A DNA stretch of 64,000 nucleotides from Desulfobacula sp. (GTDB lineage Bacteria > Desulfobacterota > Desulfobacteria > Desulfobacterales > Desulfobacteraceae): NCBI GenBank assembly GCA_023701135.1, contig JAMPXP010000013.1:1-64000 (forward strand). Reading direction: 5' to 3'. Under the pieces are notes generated by a model. That model was not told where the DNA came from. It did not search any database and was given only the letters and a program-made list of their open reading frames with translations. Positions 18,784 through 27,915 of the stretch are shown piece after piece. Both the position numbers and the translations under genes were made by a program. The stretch's first letter is position 1. Each line of letters starts with the position of its first letter.

Positions 18784-20436
18784 ATGACGGCATCCCACGG
18801 TTCCATGACGGAAGAGCAAAAGGCGCGTTTCAATTTACTGAACAAGGAAAATCTCGAATTTCTCATGGATCGCTACAACCGTGTCAACCGGTTTGTCATT
18901 GCGGATATGGTCCGCCGCACGGCCTATCACAGCCCGGATAAAATCGCCATTATTTTCGGCGACACCTCCCTCACCTATGCTGAGCTGGATGCGGCGGCCA
19001 ATCAGACGGCCAATGCCCTGGCCGACCTGGGGGTGAAAAAATATGACCGGGTGGCCATCCTGGCCCACAACACCATCCACCATGTCCTGACCTGGCTGGG
19101 ATGCTGCAAGATCGGAGCCGTATATCTTGCCGTCAACTATCTGCTCCGAGGCCCCGACATCACCTATTGCATCAACCACTCGGAAAGCAAGGTCTTCATC
19201 GTCGAGGATGCCCTTTTCGGGCTGGTGAAAGACGTGCTGGACCGGATGCCCACGGTGAACACCCTGATATGGTCCGATCAGGGCGCAGGCCGGCCAAGAC
19301 AGGACGACCGGTTCCTGGATTTTGACGCCTGGATGAAAGCAGCGCCGGCAACGGAGCCGGACGCTGTCCTGCACATCGAAGACCCCTGCCAGATGACCTA
19401 TACCAGCGGCACCGAATCCCTGCCCAAGGGGGTGATCATCAGCAACCAGGCCCTCATTGCCCAGTATATGGGGGCCATCATCGACGGCGGATATGACAGT
19501 GAGGACATCAATGTCAATGCCCTGCCCATCTACCACTGCGCCCAGCGGGACGTGTTCCTGAATCCCGTTTTCTGGGTGGGCGGCACCAATATCCTCATGG
19601 CCCCGGACATCGGTCAGATCCTGAAGACCATTGACCGCTACCGGGCCAATATGTTTTTTGCCCCGCCCACGGTATGGATCGGCATCCTCCGCCACCCGGA
19701 TTTTGACCGCTATGACCTGTCCTGTCTGACCAAATGCTATTACGGGGCCTCCATCATGCCGGTGGAAGTGCTCAAGGAACTCATGGAGCGGCTGCCCGGA
19801 TGCAAGGTGTACAATTACTACGGCCAGACCGAACTGGCCCCCTACCACACCATCCTGAAAGCCGAGGACGCCATGGCAAAACTGGGCTCCGCCGGTATGG
19901 CCGGCCTGAACATGGAAACCCGGCTTGAGGACGAAGAATCCCGGCCCATTGATAAGGCCGGTGTCCCCGGCGAAATCTGCGGCAAGGGACCCCATGCAAT
20001 GATCATGTATTTCAAGGACCCTGAAAAAACTGAGGCCGCCATGCGCGACGGCTGGTTCCATTCCGGCGATATCGGCGTACTGGATGCGGACCGGTATATT
20101 TCGGTGGTAGACCGCAAAAAAGATATGATCAAGACCGGGGGAGAGAATGTTTCCACCCGGGAAGTGGAAGAAGCCATCTACCTGGACAAACGGGTGGAAG
20201 AGGTGGCCGTCATCGGAACCCCCCATCCCAAATGGGTGGAGGCGGTCACGGCCGTGGTGGTTCCCCGGAAGGGGGAGGTCATCACCCAGGCGGAAATCAT
20301 CGACCTGTGCAAAAAAGAGCTGGCCGCCTTTAAGGTGCCCAAATCCGTCGTCTTTGTGGAGGCCTTGCCCAAAACCCCCACGGGCAAGATCCTCAAGCGG
20401 GACATGAGGAACAGTTACAAGGATTTGAATGGTTGA
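18784..20436 (+). CDS. Acyl-CoA synthetase (AMP-binding family)
   Basis: The 550-residue protein has the ANL-superfamily motifs: the ATP loop TYTSGTESLPKGVI near residue 205, YNYYGQTE near 340, the adenylate-binding DGWFHSGDIGVLD near 421, and the catalytic lysine in PTGKILKRDM near 537. It activates a carboxylic acid to its CoA thioester using ATP. The loop is unusual: TES replaces the common TTG. A good ribosome site (AAGGAGAG) precedes 18784. The acid is not evident; the neighbouring decarboxylase-like gene hints at a keto or medium-chain acid. Confidence 0.9.
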   Translation: MTASHGSMTEEQKARFNLLNKENLEFLMDRYNRVNRFVIADMVRRTAYHSPDKIAIIFGDTSLTYAELDAAANQTANALADLGVKKYDRVAILAHNTIHHVLTWLGCCKIGAVYLAVNYLLRGPDITYCINHSESKVFIVEDALFGLVKDVLDRMPTVNTLIWSDQGAGRPRQDDRFLDFDAWMKAAPATEPDAVLHIEDPCQMTYTSGTESLPKGVIISNQALIAQYMGAIIDGGYDSEDINVNALPIYHCAQRDVFLNPVFWVGGTNILMAPDIGQILKTIDRYRANMFFAPPTVWIGILRHPDFDRYDLSCLTKCYYGASIMPVEVLKELMERLPGCKVYNYYGQTELAPYHTILKAEDAMAKLGSAGMAGLNMETRLEDEESRPIDKAGVPGEICGKGPHAMIMYFKDPEKTEAAMRDGWFHSGDIGVLDADRYISVVDRKKDMIKTGGENVSTREVEEAIYLDKRVEEVAVIGTPHPKWVEAVTAVVVPRKGEVITQAEIIDLCKKELAAFKVPKSVVFVEALPKTPTGKILKRDMRNSYKDLNG

Positions 20437-20493
20437 ACCCGGCTTTCCCGGTTTGGCGAAGGCCCGGGCGAAAAATCAAAATAGTCATTGATA

Positions 20494-20521
20494 TTGACGG
20501 GCTGTTTGATTAGACTATGAG
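20494..20521 (+). promoter_or_regulatory. Possible sigma-70 promoter for the polyamine importer
   Basis: TTGACG at 20494-20499 is followed after 16 bases by TATGAG at 20516-20521, about 70 bases upstream of the ATG of the binding-protein gene. Only the -35 box is strong. The rest of the 156-base gap shows no other clear signal. Confidence 0.3.
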
Positions 20522-20592
20522 CATAGATTCTGTTCTTTTACAGACAGATGTGAGCAGATAATTATCATCATAATAGAAAGGGAGGCGAAAAA

Positions 20593-21663
20593 ATGGCTAA
20601 AAAAAGCATCGGCTTATTCATCACCATAATCATCGGTTTTTCTTTTCTCTCCACCGCAGTCTGGGCTGAAACCCTGGAGCTGCTAACCTGGAAAGGCTAC
20701 GCACCCACGGTTCTGGTTGACAAATTCAAAGCGGAAACCGGCATCGAGGTCAAAGTCACCTTTACCAACAATGAAGAAATGATTGCAAAACTCCGGGCCA
20801 CCCGGGGAGCAGGCTTTGACCTGGCCCAGCCCAGCCAGGACAGGATTTCCTCGGTTCAGGCCGAATACAAGATTTATCAACCCATTGATTTTTCAAAAAT
20901 CAATGGGGATCAGATCATCACCACCATGCTGGATGCGGTGAAAAAGAACACCACCGTGGACGGCGTGGCCCATGCCGTGCCCTTCTGCTGGGGAACGGAC
21001 GGGCTTGTTGTCAATAAGAAGCTTGCACCTGCGGCCGCAGATTATACAGACCTTTTGAACCCCGCCTACAAAGGCCGGGTGAGCTACCGCCTGAAACGGC
21101 CCACTCTCATTGCCCTTGCCTTTGCCACGGGCAATGACCCCTTTGCCAAATATTCGGACCCCGTTGCCTATAAAGCCCTCATGGAAAAAATTGGCCAGGA
21201 GATGATCGACAAAAAGGATCTGGTCCAGAATTACTGGACCAACGGGGATGCCCTGCTCCAGTCCATGCGCGCCAATGAAATATACGTGGCAATGGCTTGG
21301 GACAACGGCGGATGGAAACTCCATGAAGAAAATCCGGACATTGATTTTGTGGCTCCCAAAAGCGGGGCCATGGGATGGATCGACACCTTTGCCATTCCCG
21401 CCAAGGCAAAAAATACCGAGGCTGCCTACAAATGGATCAATTTCATGCTCAAACCGGAAAACGCAGCCGTTTTTACCAATCTTGAAAAAACCGGTACCGC
21501 CTCCAAGGGGGCCATCCAGTTGGCCGATGCAAAGGTCAAGGCCCATTTTGAAAGATGCTTTTCCGATGCGGACATTAATAATATCAAATGGTATCCGCCC
21601 GTGCCCGACAAGCTGGAAGCCATGGAAGGCATGATCCTGGATAAGGTCAAGGCCTCCAAATAA
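20593..21663 (+). CDS. potD: Spermidine/putrescine-type ABC transporter, periplasmic binding protein
   Basis: The 356-residue protein has a cleavable signal peptide (hydrophobic residues about 7-24, likely cut after VWA). It follows the PotD pattern ELLTWKGYAPTVLVDKFKAETG and ends with the usual EAAYKWINFMLKPENAA helix region. It should deliver a polyamine or similar amino compound to the membrane complex encoded downstream. A strong ribosome site (GGGAGGC) precedes the ATG. It is first in a potD-A-B-C operon; the usual order in E. coli is A-B-C-D. The exact ligand is inferred from family only. Confidence 0.88.
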   Translation: MAKKSIGLFITIIIGFSFLSTAVWAETLELLTWKGYAPTVLVDKFKAETGIEVKVTFTNNEEMIAKLRATRGAGFDLAQPSQDRISSVQAEYKIYQPIDFSKINGDQIITTMLDAVKKNTTVDGVAHAVPFCWGTDGLVVNKKLAPAAADYTDLLNPAYKGRVSYRLKRPTLIALAFATGNDPFAKYSDPVAYKALMEKIGQEMIDKKDLVQNYWTNGDALLQSMRANEIYVAMAWDNGGWKLHEENPDIDFVAPKSGAMGWIDTFAIPAKAKNTEAAYKWINFMLKPENAAVFTNLEKTGTASKGAIQLADAKVKAHFERCFSDADINNIKWYPPVPDKLEAMEGMILDKVKASK

Positions 21664-21713
21664 ACCCCTGCCCCTGTCCCCTGCCGCCCGGCGGGGGACA
21701 GCCCGGAGCCGAC

Positions 21714-22823
21714 ATGCAGACCGATCTTTCAGTGATCAATGTCACAAAAACATTCAAGGATTTTACAGCCGTTGAATCGGTCTCCTTTGATGTGGAAAAA
21801 GGCAGGTTCTTTTCTATTCTTGGCCCTTCCGGGTGTGGCAAAACGACCCTGCTGAGGATGATCTCCGGATTTTTTGAACCCACCTCCGGGGTCATTGAAA
21901 TCAACGGGAAAAATATGGCCGGGATTCCACCCAACAAGCGGCCTGTGAACCTGATCTTTCAAAACCTCGCCCTTTTCCCCATGATGAATGTGGGGCAGAA
22001 CATCGCCTTCGGGCTTGAGCGGAAAAAAGAAAAACGCGTGGTGATCCGTCGGAAAACCGCTGAAATACTTGAACGTGTTGGGTTGCCCGGATTTGAAAAG
22101 AAAAAGGTGGACCAGCTCTCCGGCGGACAACGGCAGCGGGTGGCCATTGCCCGGAGCCTCATCCTTGAACCGGCCGTCCTCCTCCTGGACGAACCCCTGG
22201 GCGCCCTGGACCTGAAACTGAGGGAGCAGATGAAAATCGAGCTGAAAACCCTTCAGACCCAGGTGGGCACAACCTTTGTCTATATCACCCATGACCAGTC
22301 GGAAGCCCTGGTCATGTCGGACCATGTGGCCGTGATGAACAAGGGAAGGTTCGAACAGGTGGACACGCCCCGGAATCTCTATTCAAAACCCCTGACCCCC
22401 TTTGTGGCCCGGTTTGTCGGGGAAAACAACCAATGGCCGGCCAGGATGACGGGGATAAACACCATCGACGGCGGAAAGCAGGCCTCCATCACGACCTCCG
22501 AAGGTCTCGCCTTTAAGGCCGTCATGAAGGCCGGTATCGATCCCGGTGAGGCGGTTGATCTTTTCCTGAGGCCTGAATCCATTGTCCTGGAACCGGACCC
22601 TTCCATAAAAACCCTGAACCGGTTCTCCATCCGGGTCCAATCCATCCTGTTTGACGGCGCCAACAGCAGGCTCCTGGCTTTGCTGCCGGAATCGGGCCGG
22701 GAAATCCAAATCTCCCTTCCCCAGACCCGGCAATTTGACCACATCCAGCCGGGAAGCAAAGTTGAAGCAGGCTGGGCCCCGGAGTCCGGCATCCTGTTTC
22801 CCGCAAAACCGGTGACGCCGTGA
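21714..22823 (+). CDS. potA: Spermidine/putrescine-type ABC transporter ATPase
   Basis: The 369-residue protein has the ABC ATPase motifs in order: Walker A GPSGCGKTT (about 37-45), the signature LSGGQRQRVA (about 135-144), and Walker B VLLLDEPLGALD (about 155-166) with the switch histidine in YITHDQSEAL. A C-terminal TOBE-like domain (about 240-369) is the regulatory part in this group. It energises uptake through the two permeases that follow, and its stop overlaps the first of them by four bases. Confidence 0.93.
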   Translation: MQTDLSVINVTKTFKDFTAVESVSFDVEKGRFFSILGPSGCGKTTLLRMISGFFEPTSGVIEINGKNMAGIPPNKRPVNLIFQNLALFPMMNVGQNIAFGLERKKEKRVVIRRKTAEILERVGLPGFEKKKVDQLSGGQRQRVAIARSLILEPAVLLLDEPLGALDLKLREQMKIELKTLQTQVGTTFVYITHDQSEALVMSDHVAVMNKGRFEQVDTPRNLYSKPLTPFVARFVGENNQWPARMTGINTIDGGKQASITTSEGLAFKAVMKAGIDPGEAVDLFLRPESIVLEPDPSIKTLNRFSIRVQSILFDGANSRLLALLPESGREIQISLPQTRQFDHIQPGSKVEAGWAPESGILFPAKPVTP

Positions 22824-23677
22824 ACAAAGGGATGAGATGGGGGCTCTTGATTTTCATCCTCCCGGTCCTGGTCTGGCTTCTCCTGCTCATCGTGCTTCCC
22901 CAGGTGGATATGGCCGTCATGGCCATCCGGGCGGACAATGAATGGGGGGAAAAAGGGTTCAGCCTTGCCAATTTTCGAGTCTTCTTTTCAGAGCCCATTT
23001 ACTGGAGAACCTTTGCCCGCACGGCCGTTTTCTCGGTCCTGGTGACCTTTCTGACCTTTTTGATCACCATGCCGGTGGCCTTTTATATCACCAAGGTCGT
23101 GTCCTCTAGGTTCCAGGGGTTTCTGACGGTGCTGACCCTCCTGCCCTTCTGGGTCAGCGAGCTGGTCCGGGTCTACGGCTGGATGATTCTTTTGCGGGAA
23201 AGCGGGGTCATCAACCATTTTCTGATCAAATCCGGAATCCTGAACAAACCCGTGGAACTGCTCTACAATGACGCCACCATGGTCATGGGCCTGGTGTATA
23301 CCTCCATGCTGTTTATGCTGGTGCCCCTTTTATCGGTTCTGGAAAACCTGGACAATAACCTCATTGAGGCCGCCTATGACCTTGGCGGCAATGTATGGTC
23401 CATTACAACGAAAATCATCATTCCCTATTGCCTTCCCGGAATTGTTTCAGGTTCCATTGTCGTGTTCATGCTGACCCTGGGCAATTATCTGACGCCCAAT
23501 CTCATGGGCGGGAAAAACGGCCTCTGGTTTACGGAACAGATTTACAACCAGTTCATCGCCAGTTTTAACTGGAACCAGGGCAGCGCCTTTGGGTTCCTGC
23601 TCCTGATCCTCTCATCGGCAATCATCTGGATCGGGCTGAAGCTGACCCACCAGAGCCTGGGAAAGGTGGTCCAGTGA
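22820..23677 (+). CDS. potB: Spermidine/putrescine-type ABC permease (PotB-like)
   Basis: The 285-residue protein has about six membrane segments and the permease EAA motif (IEAAYDLGGNVWSITTKIIIP near 190). It forms the pore with the next gene product. It starts with GTG overlapping the ATPase stop, so the two are translationally coupled; an ATG four codons later is a possible alternative. Confidence 0.92.
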   Translation: MNKGMRWGLLIFILPVLVWLLLLIVLPQVDMAVMAIRADNEWGEKGFSLANFRVFFSEPIYWRTFARTAVFSVLVTFLTFLITMPVAFYITKVVSSRFQGFLTVLTLLPFWVSELVRVYGWMILLRESGVINHFLIKSGILNKPVELLYNDATMVMGLVYTSMLFMLVPLLSVLENLDNNLIEAAYDLGGNVWSITTKIIIPYCLPGIVSGSIVVFMLTLGNYLTPNLMGGKNGLWFTEQIYNQFIASFNWNQGSAFGFLLLILSSAIIWIGLKLTHQSLGKVVQ

Positions 23678-24528
23678 TCCGGAATATCCCCCAGGCCAAA
23701 ACCTATTCCCAGGGATTCAAGCTATATGTGGGCCTGTATTTTGTATTTCTGTTTGCCCCTCTTTTGGTCACCTGTGTCCTGGCCTTTAACGACTCCATGT
23801 TTCCGTCCCTGCCCTGGAACGGATTCACCCTGGACTGGTTTTGGGGCAACGGCCCCGTAAAGACCGGCATATTTCACGACCGGATCAACCTGGACAGTAT
23901 TTGGGTCAGTTTCAAGGTGGCTTTTTTTGTCTCCCTTTCATCCACCTTTGTGGGAACCATGGCCGCCTTCCTGTTTGAACAGGAAGATTTCCCCTTCAAA
24001 CAGCTTCTTTTTTTCCTAATGCTGGCCCCCCTTGTCATTCCCGGCGTTATCCTGGGCATTTCCATCCTGCTGTTTTCAAATACCCTGGGCGTTTTTTTTG
24101 AAACCCGGATGGGACTGGATGTGGGACTTTTCAGGCCCGGATTCTGGCTGGTGGTGCTGGGTCAGTTTTCCTTCATCACCACCATTGCCACCCTGATTGT
24201 TTCTGCCCGCCTGAAAAAATTCGACCCCACCCTGGAAGAAGCGGCCATGAATCTTGGGGCTACCCGGTTTGAAACCATCCTGCATATCACCCTGAAATTT
24301 TTAAGGCCTTCCATTATCGGTGCCCTGGCCGTCTCGTTTCTCATGTCCTTTGAGAATTTCAACACCACCCTGTTTCTGGTTTCCTCCCAGGCCACCCTGC
24401 CCATTAACCTGTATCTCCAGGTCCGGGACGGAAGCACGCCGGTCATTAATGCCATCTCCGTCCTCATGATCGGCGGCACCTCTGTGCTGGCCCTGGCCAA
24501 TCTCTATTTTTCCAAGCCGGACCGGTAA
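23674..24528 (+). CDS. potC: Spermidine/putrescine-type ABC permease (PotC-like)
   Basis: This second permease of 284 residues has about six membrane segments and the EAA motif LEEAAMNLGATRFETILHIT near 187. Its GTG start overlaps the stop of the first permease by four bases. It closes the four-gene importer operon; a strong hairpin follows its stop. Confidence 0.92.
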   Translation: MIRNIPQAKTYSQGFKLYVGLYFVFLFAPLLVTCVLAFNDSMFPSLPWNGFTLDWFWGNGPVKTGIFHDRINLDSIWVSFKVAFFVSLSSTFVGTMAAFLFEQEDFPFKQLLFFLMLAPLVIPGVILGISILLFSNTLGVFFETRMGLDVGLFRPGFWLVVLGQFSFITTIATLIVSARLKKFDPTLEEAAMNLGATRFETILHITLKFLRPSIIGALAVSFLMSFENFNTTLFLVSSQATLPINLYLQVRDGSTPVINAISVLMIGGTSVLALANLYFSKPDR

Positions 24529-24537
24529 ATGGATGGG

Positions 24538-24587
24538 TTCTGCACGGGGATGGCATCCCCATGCAGAAGAAAAACCCGGTTTTTTTA
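24538..24587 (+). terminator. Rho-independent terminator after the pot operon
   Basis: TTCTGCA-C-GGGGAT pairs with ATCCCC-A-TGCAGAA (24538-24568), a 13-pair stem with one internal mismatch and a three-base loop. A second small hairpin and a run of seven T follow near 24580-24587. It ends the importer operon and lies at the stop of the convergent phosphatase gene, so it may serve both strands. Confidence 0.65.
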
Positions 24588-25847
24588 TTTGAGCAATAAG
24601 GGCTCGGTTTTTCCGATAAGGATGGATTCCGAGGATGGTATCACCATCCCTGTATTTTCATTGCGGCCCTGGAGAATAAACCTTGGCGACTTGCTGTCTT
24701 TTTCGTCAACAGCCTGTTTGGAAATCTTTCCGATATCCCCGCCCTTTACCCTGTTCCATACCAGGGTTAATTTCATGCCGGGGAAACCCGTGGACATTTC
24801 ATAATCGCCATCACTGTCCGCGGCAGAGAATAGGGGATCCCAGGTCTTGCCGAGATTCTTCTTGATGACCATGTTGATGGCATCGACCTTTCCCTGTCTT
24901 TGGGTCTGGACCCATCCGGGTTTGTATTCCGGCAGGATTTTTCCATCCGGGCTCGACGCCAGTTCCATGGCGATGACCCTTTCTGCGGGGACATTGTACC
25001 CGAAATGACCGATTCCGGAAAAGACTTCCACCACGGGTTTGTAGCTGGCCGATACCACAAAGACGTCAATGCCGTTGGCTTCAAAGGCGGCAATCAGGTC
25101 CTGCATTTCCGGATAGACCCGCAACCCTGTTTTATAGGAATAGCTGACAACCCCGGCCTTTGTCTGAAAATTTTCCGGCGTAACCCATTTTTGTTTGCTC
25201 AGTTTGTTGCCCAGTTCGTAGGCAATGGTTTCTTTTGCCAGGGCCTTCACCTCATCTACGGTATGACCGGCCAAAAGGTAAAGCACCCAGGGATAGCCAT
25301 AGACCGCCTCAATCCCCTTGGTTTCGCAATAGCCGTCATACAGAAAGGGCAGTTTTGACAGAAAATCCATATACTGGGGGCTCTTCTGAATATCTTCCAG
25401 GCTCATGGCTCCGCCAAGACCGGAAAAATTATCATACAAAAAATTATAATCATTGATCAGGTCTTCGTTGATATCCTTTAAAACGATATTCTTATAATCT
25501 TCACTCAGCTTGGTTACCCCGTTGATCTCATCTTTAAGCAAGCCCTTGAACTGCTCCTTGGTCATTTTATACCGCAGGTTCACGAGTTGATAGCGCATGA
25601 CGGCCTCTTCAACGTCAAAATGGGCGCAGGTCTGGTCCCAGTCCAGAACCACATAGGGCGCTTTTTTGGCGTCATAGAATTTGCCGCCCTTCCCGTAATC
25701 CGTGATAAATTGGTTGAGAACCTGGTAATTTCTCTCGGACCAGTTCATCCTGTCCAGCTTTTTCGGAGCCTCTTTCGCACTCACCCATGAACCGGCGATG
25801 AATACGGAAAGGAAAAGAACCAAACACATCCGTACAATTTTTTTCAT
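24585..25847 (-). CDS. Exported HAD-superfamily phosphatase (phosphorylcholine-phosphatase-like)
   Basis: The 420-residue protein has a signal peptide (hydrophobic residues about 7-23, likely cut after VSA). HAD motif I is DWDQT (nucleophile D69, acid/base D71), a motif II serine is in VFVVSASYKP, and the acidic motif IV is AADSDGDYEM. It should be a periplasmic phosphohydrolase. The layout recalls secreted phosphorylcholine phosphatases, but the substrate is inferred. It sits convergent to the polyamine-type importer; a link to import of the released amine is possible but unproven. The start has GGGGGAAT upstream. Confidence 0.78.
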   Translation of the reverse strand: MKKIVRMCLVLFLSVFIAGSWVSAKEAPKKLDRMNWSERNYQVLNQFITDYGKGGKFYDAKKAPYVVLDWDQTCAHFDVEEAVMRYQLVNLRYKMTKEQFKGLLKDEINGVTKLSEDYKNIVLKDINEDLINDYNFLYDNFSGLGGAMSLEDIQKSPQYMDFLSKLPFLYDGYCETKGIEAVYGYPWVLYLLAGHTVDEVKALAKETIAYELGNKLSKQKWVTPENFQTKAGVVSYSYKTGLRVYPEMQDLIAAFEANGIDVFVVSASYKPVVEVFSGIGHFGYNVPAERVIAMELASSPDGKILPEYKPGWVQTQRQGKVDAINMVIKKNLGKTWDPLFSAADSDGDYEMSTGFPGMKLTLVWNRVKGGDIGKISKQAVDEKDSKSPRFILQGRNENTGMVIPSSESILIGKTEPLLLK

Positions 25848-26032
25848 TATTCCCCCTCTGTTGGTTTAAAAGATGAATTGAGATTATGGCTCACGCCACA
25901 AGCGAGGTATAGAAAGCGCCCGGTCTTTTGTCAATAGGCGAATCGGAAAACCCGGCTCGTTTTTGTATTGTCCTGTTTCAAAATTTCCTGTTATATAAAA
26001 CCGGATGAACCCCATCACAGGAGGAAAAAATT

Positions 26033-26536
26033 ATGCCTTTCGTACACAAACTTGTCGACATTGAACTCAAAGAGAACAAGTCCCCGGTGTCCGATTTCTC
26101 ATGGAAAACCAGCCTGCCGCTGGCGGAGATATCAGAGTCGAAATACCTGCATTTTGACATCAAATCCTTATTTCCGGGTAAATTTTCCTATCCCTACCAT
26201 TTCCACCGCAATGCCGAAGAACTGTTCGTCATCCTGGAGGGTGAAGCCACCCTGCGGTCGCCCAAAGGCTATCAGACCGTATCCAAAGGCGACCTGATCT
26301 TTTTTGAAGAAGGCCCGGAGGGCGCCCATCAGTTTTACAATCACGGGGACCAGCCCCTCCTGTATATGGACCTGCGCACCAAGGCCAATGTGGATGTGTG
26401 TGAATATCCGGACTCCGGTAAGATCAATATCCTGCCCGCCATGGACATCTTCAGGAAAGATTCAAAGGTTCCCTATTATACCGGAGAAGAAGGGGTCAGG
26501 GAAAAATGGCCGGAAGAAATTTTGAAAAAGGAATGA
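26033..26536 (+). CDS. Cupin-domain protein
   Basis: The 167-residue protein has a single cupin fold with metal-ligand-like motif 1 (PYHFHRNAEELFVILEGEA, about 53-71) and motif 2 (EGPEGAHQFYNHGDQPLLYMD, about 99-119). Such proteins bind sugars or small acids or act as isomerases or dioxygenases, and nothing here decides which. ACAGGAGG precedes the ATG. It is a single gene, convergent with the methyltransferase of the restriction locus. Confidence 0.85.
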   Translation: MPFVHKLVDIELKENKSPVSDFSWKTSLPLAEISESKYLHFDIKSLFPGKFSYPYHFHRNAEELFVILEGEATLRSPKGYQTVSKGDLIFFEEGPEGAHQFYNHGDQPLLYMDLRTKANVDVCEYPDSGKINILPAMDIFRKDSKVPYYTGEEGVREKWPEEILKKE

Positions 26537-26568
26537 TCTTCCTCCCGGCCGTAGTTTGATTAGTTTAT

Positions 26569-27915
26569 CTATTCTTCATGCTTCCGGAGAATCACAATAT
26601 ATTCCTGCCGCATGGTATTGGCCATGCCGACGATCTGCCGGGGAAGGGACCTGACATGGACAAGGCCTTTTTGTTTTCCAATTTCCGTAACGACTTTATG
26701 CAGGCCGACAACGGCCTCTTTTTGAATATTTAAGGCCTTGCTCAACTGGTTGTCGTTGGTTCCAATGATGATACTGCACATCCGGCCTTTTTTCAGGACA
26801 CGGGAACATTCCGATATGACTTTTTCCATATCTTCCAGATATAATCCGTATTTTTCTTTTAAAGATTTTCCCCTCATTCCAATCATGGTTTCACTTAATT
26901 TTGGAATATTGGTTTCAAAATATTTTAAATGGGGAAGATCATTCTCCAGATAATCAATGGCAAAACTATAGGGAGGAGAAAAAATAATCCCGTCTATGCT
27001 GTTTGCCTCAATATCAAGATGTCTTGCGTCTCCTTGGGCCAGAATGGTTTGGGCAGGTATCATATTGAAATGACTCAAAACACCTGCAATTTTTTTTACT
27101 GCCGCAGAGTAGCGCTCAAAGATGGATTGAAAATATTCCAAATGCGTTTTCCGGTTGCTTCTTTGCGCATACCCATCGCTGTCAAGAAACGCCAGGAACA
27201 GCACATTAAAAATTTTTTCCCGTTCAATTTTTTCTATATCTATATTTTTTTCTAAAAATAAAGCCTTTTGCTGATCAAATACGGCAGGGCAAGCCTTGAA
27301 ATCTGAAAACAGGATTTCAGCCTTACCCATAAACCTTTCCAGATCTTCAGGGTTGATGGTTAATGCATCGAATTTTGCTTGTGCCATGAACCTGCAGAAT
27401 GGACTTGAATCCATCCCTATGGCCTTTATCCCCATCAAGCAGGCCTCCACAGGAGCCGTTCCCGAACCCATCATGGGGTCGAGTAGAGTATCGCCGGGTT
27501 TAACCCCCATAATATTGATAACAGCCTTGATCATCTGGGGATGAAATTTTCCCCGGTACGGAAAAAATCCGTGGGTGGCATAGCCTGTTCTGAATTGGTT
27601 TTGAACAAAAAACGATTTCAATCGTGATGAAGAATAATCGGGGATCTTAACCGGGTCTCCGGTACAGATAAAATAATGGCGGGTAAGCTCATTGCCCGCT
27701 GTTACAAAATAGGCGCTGTTGTCTATGAGTTCTTTTGTCGTCAGTATCCGGCTTTCATAATAGGCTAGGGCAAGTTCATAGACCTCGCTTAAATTGGGGC
27801 AGATCTCCAGTTCTTCAGGAAAAAGAAGATGATACATCCCCTGCCTGATGATCTCTGCCGGGCTTTTGGATTCAATTGTGGCCCCTTGCCCGGACTTATT
27901 TGAGTGCTCGTCCAT
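26569..27915 (-). CDS. DNA methyltransferase of the BamHI-like system (SPPY type, M1)
   Basis: The protein of about 448 residues has the SAM-binding motif LLDPMMGSGTAPVEACLMG (about residues 144-162) followed later by the catalytic tetrapeptide SPPY (about 315). This tetrapeptide is usual in cytosine-N4 methyltransferases, and the order SAM motif first, catalytic motif second is clear. It would protect chromosomal sites from the nuclease encoded just upstream. I chose the ATG at 27915 (AAAGG nearby), giving a 20-base overlap with the nuclease gene. The frame is open up to 27987. It is the third gene of the C-R-M1 unit. BamHI's own methylase modifies an internal cytosine at N4, which fits. Confidence 0.85.
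   Translation of the reverse strand: MDEHSNKSGQGATIESKSPAEIIRQGMYHLLFPEELEICPNLSEVYELALAYYESRILTTKELIDNSAYFVTAGNELTRHYFICTGDPVKIPDYSSSRLKSFFVQNQFRTGYATHGFFPYRGKFHPQMIKAVINIMGVKPGDTLLDPMMGSGTAPVEACLMGIKAIGMDSSPFCRFMAQAKFDALTINPEDLERFMGKAEILFSDFKACPAVFDQQKALFLEKNIDIEKIEREKIFNVLFLAFLDSDGYAQRSNRKTHLEYFQSIFERYSAAVKKIAGVLSHFNMIPAQTILAQGDARHLDIEANSIDGIIFSPPYSFAIDYLENDLPHLKYFETNIPKLSETMIGMRGKSLKEKYGLYLEDMEKVISECSRVLKKGRMCSIIIGTNDNQLSKALNIQKEAVVGLHKVVTEIGKQKGLVHVRSLPRQIVGMANTMRQEYIVILRKHEE

Noticed and set aside
13170-20436. The aminotransferase, Hsp70-like, decarboxylase-like and ligase genes as one pathway
   Set aside because: They lie on alternating strands with separate promoters and different families. 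No shared substrate or regulator is evident, so I treat them as individual genes.
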